Below the pieces are notes generated by a model that searched no databases, was not told where the DNA came from, and saw only the letters and a list, made by a program, of their open reading frames with translations. Positions 28,769-36,268 of a DNA stretch of 64,000 nt are shown piece by piece. The stretch comes from Pararhizobium qamdonense (GTDB lineage Bacteria; Pseudomonadota; Alphaproteobacteria; Rhizobiales; Rhizobiaceae), in assembly GCF_029277445.1 (NCBI RefSeq), contig NZ_CP119566.1, positions 3,908,001 through 3,972,000 on the forward strand, read 5' to 3'. The position numbers were made by a program, and so were the translations under genes. Each line of letters opens with the position of its first letter. Positions within the stretch are counted from its first letter, which is position 1.

Positions 28769-28805
28769 CAATCATATTTTTTCATTGTGCAGTGCAATAT
28801 GATTG
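28769..28805. promoter_or_regulatory. Inverted repeat, candidate RhaR operator
   Basis: CAATCATAT (28769-28777) and ATATGATTG (28797-28805) form a perfect 9-bp inverted repeat with a 19-base spacer in the rhaR/rhaD divergent gap. Further GATTGA-like repeats follow toward rhaD, and a TTGACA hexamer is at 28823-28828. Binding by RhaR is inferred from location. Confidence 0.55.
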
Positions 28806-28924
28806 ATTTTGATCGTTTCTGATTGACATCTCGCCGATCTTTGTGTGATCTGATCGCAACGAATGCGCTCTTTGTCCCGAAAAATCGACCGGGCCGGCGC
28901 AGAATTGACCGGGAGGAATGATCG

Positions 28925-31024
28925 ATGCTCGACAAGCAACAAGGCTCGCGCCTTGCCAATCTGTGGGACGACGCCAAGGCAGACGCGATGAGCGAAGCCG
29001 AGCGGCTGCTCTACCGCTCCAACCTGCTCGGTTCCGACAAGCGCATCACCAATTATGGCGGCGGCAATACGTCCGCCAAGGTCATGGAAAAGGATCCGCT
29101 TGGCGGCGGCATTGTCGAGGTGCTCTGGGTCAAGGGTTCCGGCGGCGACGTCGGCACGATCAAGATGGACGGCTTTTCGACACTCTATATGGAGAAGCTC
29201 GAAGCGCTGAAGGGCCTGTATCGCGGGCTCGAACATGAAGACGAAATGGTCGGCTACCTCCCCCATTGCACCTTCAACCTCAATCCGCGCGCAGCCTCGA
29301 TCGATACGCCCTTACACGCCTATGTGCCCCGCAAGCATGTCGATCACATGCATCCGGACGCGATCATCGCCATTGCCGCCTCCAGCAATAGCCGCGAACT
29401 GACGCAGACAATCTTCGGCGGCGATATCGGCTGGCTGCCCTGGAAGCGTCCCGGCTTCGAGCTCGGCCTCTGGCTGTCGAAATTCTGCGCGGAAAGTCCG
29501 AACGCACGCGGACTGATCCTGGAAAGCCACGGTCTCTTCACCTGGGGCGATACGGCGAAGGAAGCCTACGAGACCACGGTCGAGATCATCAACAAGGCGA
29601 TTGCCTGGTTTGAAACGGAAAACACCGCTCCGGCCTTCGGCGGTGCGGTCAAGCCGGTTCTGCCTGCCGCCGAGCGCCACGCCGTTGCGCAAAAGCTGAT
29701 GCCGGTCATTCGCGGCATGATCAGCGCGGACGAGCGCAAGCTCGGGCATTTCGACGACAGCGAGGCCGTTCTCGATTTCGTCACGTCGAAGAACCTCGAA
29801 CCGCTGGCGGCACTCGGCACATCCTGCCCCGACCATTTCCTGCGCACCAAGATCCGCCCGCTGGTGATCGATTTCGATCCGGCCAACCCGGATATCGACA
29901 CGACACTCGCCGGCCTTGAGGCCGCAATCGCCGAATACCGCGCCGGTTATGCCGCCTATTACGAGCGCTGCAAGCGCGCCAACAGCCCGGCGATGCGCGA
30001 CCCAAACGCGGTCGTCTATCTCATTCCGGGCGTCGGCATGATCACCTTTGCCAAGGACAAGGCGACGGCGCGCATTTCCGGGGAATTCTACGTCAACGCC
30101 ATCAATGTCATGCGCGGTGCATCCGGCGTCTCGACCTATGTCGGGCTGCCGGAACAGGAAGCCTTCGACATCGAATACTGGCTGCTTGAGGAAGCCAAGC
30201 TGCAGCGCATGCCGAAGCCGAAAATGCTGGCCGGCAAGATTGCGCTCGTCACCGGCGGCGCCGGCGGCATCGGCAAGGCGACGGCGCATCGCCTGATGCA
30301 GGAAGGCGCCTGCGTAGTGCTTGCCGATATCGACGAAACGGCCCTTGCCTCGGCCTTGAGCGAACTCGGCGGCCGCTACGGCAAGGATTTCGTCCGCGCC
30401 GTCACCATGAACGTTACCGATGAGGCTGCCGTCGAGAAGAGCTTTGCCGATACGCTGCTGGAATTTGGCGGTCTCGACATTCTGGTTTCCAATGCGGGAT
30501 TGGCGTCCTCGGCGCCGATCGAGGACACGACGCTGTCGCTCTGGAACAAGAACATGGATATCTTGGCGACCGGATATTTCCTGGTGTCGCGCGAAGCCTT
30601 CCGCATCTTCCGCAACCAGAAGGCCGGCGGCAATGTCGTCTTCGTCGCCTCCAAGAACGGCCTTGCCGCCTCGCCCGGCGCATCGGCCTACTGCACGGCG
30701 AAGGCCGCCGAAATCCACCTTGCCCGCTGCCTGGCGCTTGAAGGTGCATCCGCGCAGATCCGCGTCAACGTCGTCAACCCGGATGCGGTTCTGCGCGGCT
30801 CGAAGATCTGGTCAGGCGAGTGGAAGGAACAGCGCGCCGCCGTCTACAAGACGGATATGGAAGGGCTGGAAGCGATGTACCGCGAGCGCTCGATGCTGAA
30901 ACTCAGCGTCTTCCCGGAGGACATCGCCGAGGCCATCTACTTCCTCGCCTCCGACATGTCGGCCAAATCCACCGGCAACATCATCAATGTCGATGCGGGC
31001 AATGCCCAGTCGTTCACACGCTGA
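28925..31024 (+). CDS. rhaD: Bifunctional rhamnulose-1-phosphate aldolase / short-chain dehydrogenase RhaD
   Basis: The 699-aa product joins two enzymes. Residues about 1-430 are a class II aldolase (N-Y-G-G-G-N-T-S-A-K-V, H-A-Y-V-P-R-K-H-V-D-H-M-H-P-D with metal-binding His). It splits L-rhamnulose-1-phosphate to dihydroxyacetone phosphate and L-lactaldehyde. Residues about 435-699 are a short-chain dehydrogenase (L-V-T-G-G-A-G-G-I-G-K-A, Y-C-T-A-K-A) that probably oxidises or reduces lactaldehyde. The fusion is normal for this rhizobial locus. Confidence 0.95.
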   Translation: MLDKQQGSRLANLWDDAKADAMSEAERLLYRSNLLGSDKRITNYGGGNTSAKVMEKDPLGGGIVEVLWVKGSGGDVGTIKMDGFSTLYMEKLEALKGLYRGLEHEDEMVGYLPHCTFNLNPRAASIDTPLHAYVPRKHVDHMHPDAIIAIAASSNSRELTQTIFGGDIGWLPWKRPGFELGLWLSKFCAESPNARGLILESHGLFTWGDTAKEAYETTVEIINKAIAWFETENTAPAFGGAVKPVLPAAERHAVAQKLMPVIRGMISADERKLGHFDDSEAVLDFVTSKNLEPLAALGTSCPDHFLRTKIRPLVIDFDPANPDIDTTLAGLEAAIAEYRAGYAAYYERCKRANSPAMRDPNAVVYLIPGVGMITFAKDKATARISGEFYVNAINVMRGASGVSTYVGLPEQEAFDIEYWLLEEAKLQRMPKPKMLAGKIALVTGGAGGIGKATAHRLMQEGACVVLADIDETALASALSELGGRYGKDFVRAVTMNVTDEAAVEKSFADTLLEFGGLDILVSNAGLASSAPIEDTTLSLWNKNMDILATGYFLVSREAFRIFRNQKAGGNVVFVASKNGLAASPGASAYCTAKAAEIHLARCLALEGASAQIRVNVVNPDAVLRGSKIWSGEWKEQRAAVYKTDMEGLEAMYRERSMLKLSVFPEDIAEAIYFLASDMSAKSTGNIINVDAGNAQSFTR

Positions 31025-31183
31025 TTATCGGCGCAAAATAATCCAGATGGCATGGATGATGCCGGGGATATAGCCGCACAGCGTCAAGAGAATATTCAGC
31101 CAAAACTGCAGGCCGATGCCGACCTGCAGGAAGACGCCGACGGGCGGCAGAAGAATGGAAAGAAGAATACGGACGATGTCCAA
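31025..31183 (-). CDS. YqaE/Pmp3-family small membrane protein
   Basis: The product is 52 aa if started at the TTG at 31183, which has GGAGG five bases upstream and gives the standard family start (M-D-I-V-R-I-L-L-S-I-L-L-P-P-V-G-V-F-L-Q-V-G). A longer 60-aa reading from a TTG at 31207 lacks that support. It has two membrane helices, and the family is linked to salt and membrane-potential stress. It begins one base past rhaD on the opposite strand and separates rhaD from rhaI. An EcfG-like promoter lies upstream. Confidence 0.88.
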   Translation of the reverse strand: MDIVRILLSILLPPVGVFLQVGIGLQFWLNILLTLCGYIPGIIHAIWIILRR

Positions 31184-31219
31184 AATGGCCTCCGAGGGGT
31201 TCAACAATCGAGACGCCGT

Positions 31220-31244
31220 AACGCGGACAGCGCAGAAAAGTTCA
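31220..31244 (-). promoter_or_regulatory. EcfG-like promoter candidate for the Pmp3 gene
   Basis: On the minus strand the site reads TGAAC, 16 bases, CGTT, one mismatch from GGAAC-N16/17-CGTT. It ends about 37 bases before the TTG start. It overlaps the ribosome-site region of rhaI on the other strand. Confidence 0.45.
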
Positions 31245-31260
31245 AATGCTGGGAGAAAAC

Positions 31261-32556
31261 ATGAGCGAATTCATCATCGGGCCTGACATCGTCGCTAGGG
31301 ATAACGAGGCGCGCATCGCCGATATCAAGGCGGACTACGATCATCTCGGCGCGCAGTTGGCCCGGCGCGGCATCGATATCGAAGCCGTCAAAGCGAAAGT
31401 ATCTGCTTACGGAGTTGCCGTCCCGTCCTGGGGCGTCGGCACCGGCGGAACGCGCTTTGCCCGCTTTCCCGGCACCGGCGAGCCGCGGCATATCTTCGAC
31501 AAGATCGAGGATTGCTCGGTCATCCAGCAATTGACCAAGGCGACGCCCACCGTGTCGCTGCATATTCCCTGGGACAAGGTGGACGATCTTGCGGAACTGA
31601 AGGAAAAGGGCAACGCGCTGGGGCTCGGCTTCGACGCGATGAACTCCAACACCTTCTCCGATGCGGAAGATCAGGCGCACTCCTACAAGTTCGGCTCGCT
31701 CAGCCATGCGGATGCGGCAACGCGCCAACAGGCTATCGACCATAATCTCGAATGCATCGCCATCGGCACGGCGCTGGGGTCCAAGGCGCTCACCGTCTGG
31801 ATCGGCGATGGCTCGAACTTTCCCGGACAGGTGAACTTCACCAGGAGTTTCGAGCGTTATCTCGATGCGATGAAGGCCATTTATAAAGGTCTGCCGGGCG
31901 ACTGGAAGATCTTTTCCGAGCACAAGATGTTCGAGCCGGCCTTCTATTCGACGGTCGTGCAGGATTGGGGCACCAACTATCTGATCGCCCAGGAACTCGG
32001 ACCCAAGGCCCATTGCCTGGTCGATCTCGGCCACCATGCGCCGAACGTCAATATCGAGATGATCGTCGCCCGGTTGATCCAGTTCAAGAAGCTCGGCGGT
32101 TTCCATTTCAACGATTCCAAATATGGCGACGACGATCTGGATACCGGCTCGATCGACCCTTACCGGCTGTTCCTTGTCTTCAACGAACTGGTGGACGCCG
32201 AAACGCGGCAAGCGGACGGTTTTGCGCCGATGCATATGCTCGACCAGAGCCACAATGTCACCGACCCGATCGAAAGCCTGATGAACTCGGCAACCGAGGT
32301 CAGCCGCGCCTATGCGCAGGCACTGCTGGTCGATCGTCAGGCGCTGGAAGGATATCAGGATAGCAATGACGCGCTGATGGCGACCGAGACATTGAAGGCG
32401 GCCTTCCGCACCCATGTGGAACCGATCCTGGCCATGTCCCGCTACGAGGCCGGCGGCGCGATTTCACCGGTTTCCGCCTACCGCGCCAGCGGTTACCGCG
32501 CCAAGGTTTCGGGCGAGCGCCCGGCGTCAAAGAGCGGCGGCGGCGGGATCGTCTAA
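31261..32556 (+). CDS. rhaI: L-rhamnose isomerase RhaI (rhizobial type)
   Basis: The product is 431 aa from the ATG at 31261 (M-S-E-F-I-I-G-P-D), which has GGGAGAAAAC just upstream; a start at 31246 is rejected. It converts L-rhamnose to L-rhamnulose. It is a TIM-barrel isomerase with metal-site segments K-I-F-S-E-H-K-M-F-E-P, C-L-V-D-L-G-H-H-A-P and G-F-H-F-N-D-S-K. It belongs with rhaD although 236 bp and an antisense gene intervene. Confidence 0.94.
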   Translation: MSEFIIGPDIVARDNEARIADIKADYDHLGAQLARRGIDIEAVKAKVSAYGVAVPSWGVGTGGTRFARFPGTGEPRHIFDKIEDCSVIQQLTKATPTVSLHIPWDKVDDLAELKEKGNALGLGFDAMNSNTFSDAEDQAHSYKFGSLSHADAATRQQAIDHNLECIAIGTALGSKALTVWIGDGSNFPGQVNFTRSFERYLDAMKAIYKGLPGDWKIFSEHKMFEPAFYSTVVQDWGTNYLIAQELGPKAHCLVDLGHHAPNVNIEMIVARLIQFKKLGGFHFNDSKYGDDDLDTGSIDPYRLFLVFNELVDAETRQADGFAPMHMLDQSHNVTDPIESLMNSATEVSRAYAQALLVDRQALEGYQDSNDALMATETLKAAFRTHVEPILAMSRYEAGGAISPVSAYRASGYRAKVSGERPASKSGGGGIV

Positions 32557-32561
32557 GCCAC

Positions 32562-32635
32562 TCTCCCCATTGAAATGGGGGGACTAACGGCCCGGCAAAC
32601 TCATACATTGCCTTTCCCCGTCTGCGGGGAGAGGC
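32562..32635. repeat. Short GC palindromes after rhaI
   Basis: Two small hairpins lie here, CCCCAT/ATGGGG (32565-32580) and CCCCG-TCTG-CGGGG. They resemble the short intergenic palindromes of rhizobia and lie where a rhaI terminator is expected, but there is no T-tract. Confidence 0.5.
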
Positions 32636-32754
32636 GCATTCCATGATTTTGCGCCCAGGCGTTGAAAAGGCCGATATTTTTTACAATTCTCCCCTTATCG
32701 AAAACCGGTTCTTGCCCTAGTTTCTTTTGAAGATACAACGGAAAGGAACCATCC

Positions 32755-33009
32755 ATGGGTATCGAGAGCATTATCGTCTTTTTGATCGTCGGCGCCATTG
32801 CCGGCTGGCTTGCAGGCTTGATCGTTTCCGGTTTCGGCTTTGGCCTCGTCGGGAATATCGTCATCGGCATTATCGGCGCCTTCATTGCTGGTTGGCTGTT
32901 TCCCTATCTGGGCGTCAGCATCGGCAGCGGCATCCTCGCCGCCATCATCCACTCGACCATCGGCGCGGTCATCCTCCTCGTGCTGATCCGTATCGTCAAG
33001 CAAGCCTGA
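32755..33009 (+). CDS. GlsB/YeaQ/YmgE-family transmembrane protein
   Basis: The 84-aa product is almost wholly hydrophobic, with three membrane segments separated by glycine-rich turns (A-G-W-L-A-G-L-I-V, G-N-I-V-I-G-I-I-G-A-F-I-A-G, I-H-S-T-I-G-A-V-I-L-L). This is the transglycosylase-associated / GlsB family, usually a stress-response membrane protein. AAAGGAACC precedes the ATG. It is monocistronic and near other stress-type small genes. Confidence 0.9.
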   Translation: MGIESIIVFLIVGAIAGWLAGLIVSGFGFGLVGNIVIGIIGAFIAGWLFPYLGVSIGSGILAAIIHSTIGAVILLVLIRIVKQA

Positions 33010-33104
33010 CGCTGGTCTGGCAGGCCTGACCACAGGCTTGACGCATCCTGGTATCGTGCCGGTCCGCCATTTGCGGCCGGCACGGCATCCATTCTGGAGA
33101 TATC

Positions 33105-33293
33105 ATGTCCGACACTTATGATTCGCGGATCGAACAAGCGATCCAATCCTTCATTTCCGATCATCCCGGCATGCATACCCGCGAAGAGGCCGTGACCGCG
33201 ATCCTGATCAACTGGTTCACCAGCCATGGCTACCTGCCGCACGACCAGGAAGGCACGCGCCCGGAAAATCTTGACGCATCCAACGACGACTGA
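33105..33293 (+). CDS. Small hypothetical protein, 62 aa
   Basis: The product is an alpha-helical soluble peptide (M-S-D-T-Y-D-S-R-I-E-Q-A-I-Q-S-F-I-S-D-H-P-G-M-H-T-R-E-E-A-V-T-A-I) with a TGGAGA ribosome site. The repeated helix pattern resembles a ribbon-helix-helix or AbrB-sized domain, but no family is recognised. It is probably a real gene given the codon pattern and the ribosome site. Confidence 0.65.
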   Translation: MSDTYDSRIEQAIQSFISDHPGMHTREEAVTAILINWFTSHGYLPHDQEGTRPENLDASNDD

Positions 33294-33365
33294 AAAGATC
33301 GCGATAAGTCAGTCCACCGTCCGGGCCATCCGGACGGCGCCTCTTCAGAAAAGCCGCGCAATCCG

Positions 33366-33827
33366 ATGAGCATCGCTTCCGTCAAGACCTTCTTTGCCGA
33401 ACACGCCCCCGATATCGCCGTGATCGAACTCCCGCAAAGCACCGCGACCGTGGCGCTGGCGGCGCAGGGACATGGGGTGGAGCCTGCTCAAATTGCCAAG
33501 ACGCTGGCCCTGCGGGTGGCAGATGATGTCATCCTGATCGTCACGCGCGGCGATGCGCGGCTGGACAACAAGAAATACAAGGCGCGGTTTTCCACCAAGG
33601 CCCGTATGCTCGGGTTCGACGAGGTCGAGGAAGAAACCGGCCATCCCGTCGGCGGCGTGTGCCCGTTTGGGCTTGCCAAGCCGCACAAGGTCTATTGCGA
33701 CATCTCGCTGAAGGCCTATGACGAAGTGGTGCCCGCAGCAGGCGCTCCGCATGCGGCGGTGCGGATCAGCCCCGAACGGATGGCCGAACTTGCTTGCGCC
33801 GAATGGATCGACGTCTCCGACGTTTGA
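33366..33827 (+). CDS. YbaK/ProX-type aminoacyl-tRNA deacylase-like protein
   Basis: The 153-aa product has the YbaK/aminoacyl-tRNA-associated editing fold: K-T-L-A-L-R-V-A-D-D-V-I-L-I-V-T-R-G-D, F-D-E-V-E-E-E-T-G-H-P-V-G-G-V-C-P-F-G. Members hydrolyse mischarged tRNA in trans. The G-H-P-V-G-G-V-C-P-F-G loop is the family signature. An intrinsic terminator follows. Confidence 0.9.
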   Translation: MSIASVKTFFAEHAPDIAVIELPQSTATVALAAQGHGVEPAQIAKTLALRVADDVILIVTRGDARLDNKKYKARFSTKARMLGFDEVEEETGHPVGGVCPFGLAKPHKVYCDISLKAYDEVVPAAGAPHAAVRISPERMAELACAEWIDVSDV

Positions 33828-33882
33828 CCTTTCGTGCCTTCGAATGGACACAAAGGTTTCCTTGAAGTTAAGAGGATATGGC

Positions 33883-33907
33883 GGCGCTTCGCACGGAAGC
33901 GCCTTTT
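33883..33907 (+). terminator. Intrinsic terminator after the YbaK-like gene
   Basis: GGCGCTTC (33883-33890) and GAAGCGCC (33896-33903) form an 8-bp stem with a 5-base loop, followed by four Ts. Confidence 0.85.
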
Positions 33908-33963
33908 GCCATTTTTACCGTCTGAAATGACAGTTTCTAAAATGACGAGGAGTTGACGGCGCA

Positions 33964-34353
33964 ATGAACAGGCTTGTTTGCCCGCTCTTGCTGGCAGTTG
34001 CCATTGCGGCACCAGCGGCAGCCATGGATCAGTCACTGGTCAAGCAATTTGAAAAACTCGACCCGCAGACCCGGCTGGAGCAACGCTGCGATACGGAAGC
34101 GATGTGGAAGATCAATTCCGATGGAACGTCGTTCAAACCGGACAAGGTCATTGCCTATACATTTGCCGATCCGATCGTCGAAGATAACGATATGCGGGCG
34201 CCAGGAGCGGTGTTTCGCAGCAAGGGCGAATGGTACAAGCTCAAATTCAAATGCAGCACGGGGCCGGATCATATCGAGGTCCTGTCATTCAACTATAAGA
34301 TCGGCGACCTCATTCCGCGCGACGAATGGGACGCCCATTATCTTTATCCTTGA
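33964..34353 (+). CDS. Secreted DUF930-type hypothetical protein
   Basis: The 129-aa product has a signal peptide (M-N-R-L-V-C-P-L-L-L-A-V-A-I-A-A-P-A-A-A). The mature part starts near M-D-Q-S-L-V and has L-E-Q-R-C-D-T-E-A-M with two cysteines, C41 and C96, that could pair. The L-D-P-x-T-R-L-E-Q-R-C-D core is the rhizobial DUF930 pattern. GAGGAG precedes the ATG. Function is unknown; it is probably periplasmic. Confidence 0.75.
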   Translation: MNRLVCPLLLAVAIAAPAAAMDQSLVKQFEKLDPQTRLEQRCDTEAMWKINSDGTSFKPDKVIAYTFADPIVEDNDMRAPGAVFRSKGEWYKLKFKCSTGPDHIEVLSFNYKIGDLIPRDEWDAHYLYP

Positions 34354-34420
34354 GCCTTGATAGACTTCAGTGGAGCCTGAATTTTCTTTGCTATCTGAAA
34401 TGGAGTGAGGGCATTTCAAT

Positions 34421-34583
34421 GATCTCCCCTTTCCCCCAGCGGGGAGAAGTGCCGAGCGCATGCGAGGCGATAAAGGGGGTCTTTCCGCGAGTTCAGAGCG
34501 TGCCGCCCCCTCATCCGCCCTTCGGGCACCTTCTCCCCGCTGGGGAGAAGAGGGAGAACGCCGACGGCCTGTGTGCGATTTTT
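34421..34583. repeat. RIME-type element, copy B
   Basis: The ends CAGCGGGGAGAAG and CTTCTCCCCGCTGGGG are inverted and the interior carries GCCCTTCGGGC. The right end (ACGCCGACGGCCTGTGTGCG) is shared with copy C, so the element extends past the palindrome. Confidence 0.85.
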
Positions 34584-34735
34584 CTGCCCGATGAGGTAGG
34601 AGATGCCTGAATGATCAACAGACGGGCTAAACCACAACAGTTCTTGATCTGCAAAGGCGAGGCGGCACGTTCACCTCATTCTCTCGGTCGCTCCCGATTG
34701 CGGGACTATCGCTTACAGAATGCAGGCTTTGCGGC

Positions 34736-34895
34736 GATCTCCCCCTTCTCCCCAGCGGGGAGAAGTGCCGAGCGCATGCGAGGCGATGAGGGGGCGGTTC
34801 GGCATAATCTGAGCGTTTGGCCCCCTCATCCGCCCTTCGGGCACCTTCTCCCCGCTGGGGAGAAGAGGGAGGACGCCGACGGCCTGTGTGCGATT
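34736..34895. repeat. RIME-type element, copy C
   Basis: This is the same unit as copy B, in direct orientation about 315 bp downstream, with only scattered substitutions. It includes the AGCGCATGCGAGGCGAT segment and the shared right end. The DNA between B and C has no convincing gene. Confidence 0.85.
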
Positions 34896-35026
34896 GCCTT
34901 GCATGGTTTCGGGAATATTGCGTCCGTCACGCTGCAGCCTCGCTACCTGCACTTTATCGTCCAGCACGAACTCGCCGACACCTGAACTTGCAGCGTGTGG
35001 GTTCGCACGTTGCGCCAGCAGCGGTT

Positions 35027-35119
35027 CTACTGCCACAGGACGAGGTAGAGGATCATGATGGCGGCGAATGATAGCGCAGCCATGATGTTCAAGAGCGTCT
35101 TCATGATATGATCCGTCAT
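35027..35119 (-). CDS. Small membrane peptide, 30 aa
   Basis: The start is the ATG at 35119 with GGGAGG seven bases upstream. The peptide reads M-T-D-H-I-M-K-T-L-L-N-I-M-A-A-L-S-F-A-A-I-M-I-L-Y-L-V-L-W-Q: a charged tip and a single membrane helix. It is too short for normal gene finders. The ribosome site and clean hydrophobic pattern are the support; family and function are not recognised. Confidence 0.5.
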   Translation of the reverse strand: MTDHIMKTLLNIMAALSFAAIMILYLVLWQ

Positions 35120-35580
35120 GCCGCGCCTCCCTTAATCCGCAGGAAATGCCGGGGCCTTATGGGTCCCCGCCAGCGGTGATCTTCGCCCGCTTCAGCAGAA
35201 CCATTCCGCCGATTGCGCCAATCTTTCATCGAGTAACGCACCAGCAAGCGATTTGGGTGCACTCAAAAAAGCGATTATGCTCATATTTGCGCCGCAAAGG
35301 TTAAAATAACGTCATATCCTGTTTCGGAAATGGTGGAATTCATTAACCATTGGTGTGGCAGCCGAATCCTGTGCTTGGCGCGAAACCCGATGCTTCTTCG
35401 AAAAAGAGAACACCGGAGACGGAGCGATCTGCATCAGGACAAGGTGCTGGAAAGCTTATCGGGAGCTGGCGGCCAGCCAGTCACTTCGAAGGTGCGGACA
35501 ATGTCAACGCACCGTATCAGCGCCACATAGGCGGGGGCATCCGCGCAACGCGGTTATCGGGTTGTCAGCCTGTTGCCAAT
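35120..35580. other. Gene-free stretch upstream of the 30-aa peptide
   Basis: This 460-bp interval holds no supported gene. Open frames such as 35350-35826 overlap gstI antisense and lack protein character. It contains the leader of the 30-aa peptide and the 3' flank of gstI. No terminator with a T-tract was identified. Confidence 0.4.
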
Positions 35581-35772
35581 TCAGGATTTCGGTTTCTGGT
35601 CTTCGCGCATGGCTTCGTCATGATACCAACCGCTATAATCGACCGTGAGGACCTGTTTGGGCCGGATATCGGCGACCGTGGCGGACTGCTCGAAGCGGCG
35701 GCCACCCAATTTCCGCCCACCGGCGGGGAACTCGTAGATTGTGGCCGTACCGGCCGAAGACATCGTTGCCAT
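35581..35772 (-). CDS. gstI: GstI, small inhibitor of glutamine synthetase II (DUF2735)
   Basis: The 63-aa product has the DUF2735 start (M-A-T-M-S-S-A-G-T-A-T-I-Y-E-F-P-A-G-G-R-K-L-G-G-R-R). In Rhizobium leguminosarum, gstI encodes a protein of this size, is divergent from glnII, and blocks glnII expression at the translational level. Orientation and neighbour match exactly. AAAAGGAAAA precedes the ATG. The mechanism here is inferred from that precedent. Confidence 0.88.
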   Translation of the reverse strand: MATMSSAGTATIYEFPAGGRKLGGRRFEQSATVADIRPKQVLTVDYSGWYHDEAMREDQKPKS

Positions 35773-36173
35773 AGCGTCTTTTTCCTTTTCAGCGGCCCTC
35801 CACAGGACTGCTTGACGACATCATAGCAGACTTGCGCGCGATTTGCGCGGACTGATTAAAAAAAAATCAATAAGCCTAAAAAATAGGCTATTTTTTAGGC
35901 ACGGTGTTTTTCGGGGATTTTTCGAGATAAATTTTGTGCGTGTGCACTCAAGTCAAATTGTCGCAAGTTCTGCGCGTTTTTTGGACAAAACCGGCCAGTA
36001 CCGTCTGAAATCAGGCCGAAAACACTGCAAGAATGTTGATATCAGGGTCGAAAAGATCAATAGCGCCAGTCACTTCAGCTTTTCCGGGTATCTGCGGCCC
36101 CGCATGCCGTCCAATCGTCGCGGAGGCACTTTTCTCAAGAAAATCGGCTGTCATGTCTGCATCCGTCTCAAAC
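35773..36173. promoter_or_regulatory. gstI-glnII divergent control region with A/T palindrome
   Basis: This gap of about 400 bp, AT-rich on its left side, holds a near-perfect palindrome at 35873-35900 (GCCTA-run-TA, GGC, TA-T-run-AGGC; one unpaired A) and a TGATT/AATCA inverted pair around an A-run at 35852-35868. NtrC or other sites are expected because both genes are nitrogen-controlled in rhizobia. The palindrome's role is unknown. Confidence 0.5.
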
Positions 36174-36190
36174 TGGCATGCCCCATGCAT
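36174..36190 (+). promoter_or_regulatory. Sigma-54 promoter of glnII
   Basis: TGGCATG, four bases, ATGCA fits the -24/-12 consensus TGGCACG-N4-TTGCA with two mismatches and correct GG-GC spacing. Transcription would start near 36200, giving a leader of about 70 bases. NtrC/RpoN control of glnII is established in rhizobia. Confidence 0.75.
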
Positions 36191-36268
36191 ATGAGATGGC
36201 AGCCGTTGGCGGCATGGCGCGGTTGGATTTCAACAGGCTGTGCATCATCAACCCATGAGAGGTTAGAA

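Noticed and set aside
28823..28851. Sigma-70 promoter for rhaD based on TTGACA
   Set aside because: No acceptable -10 hexamer at 16-18 bases; only the -35-like hexamer is mentioned.
29312..30718. 468-aa minus-strand frame opposite rhaD
   Set aside because: Shadow of RhaD; no motif or ribosome site.
34421..34895. Possible CRISPR or insertion sequence
   Set aside because: Repeats are palindromic and about 160 bp, with no spacers and no transposase; they fit RIME-type intergenic elements.
35773..35872. Sigma-54 site for gstI on the minus strand
   Set aside because: No GG-N10-GC element with correct spacing was found upstream of the gstI start.
35843..36268. 142-residue N-terminal extension of GlnII
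   Set aside because: It would translate the sigma-54 promoter and AT-rich leader; GSII starts at M-T-K-F.
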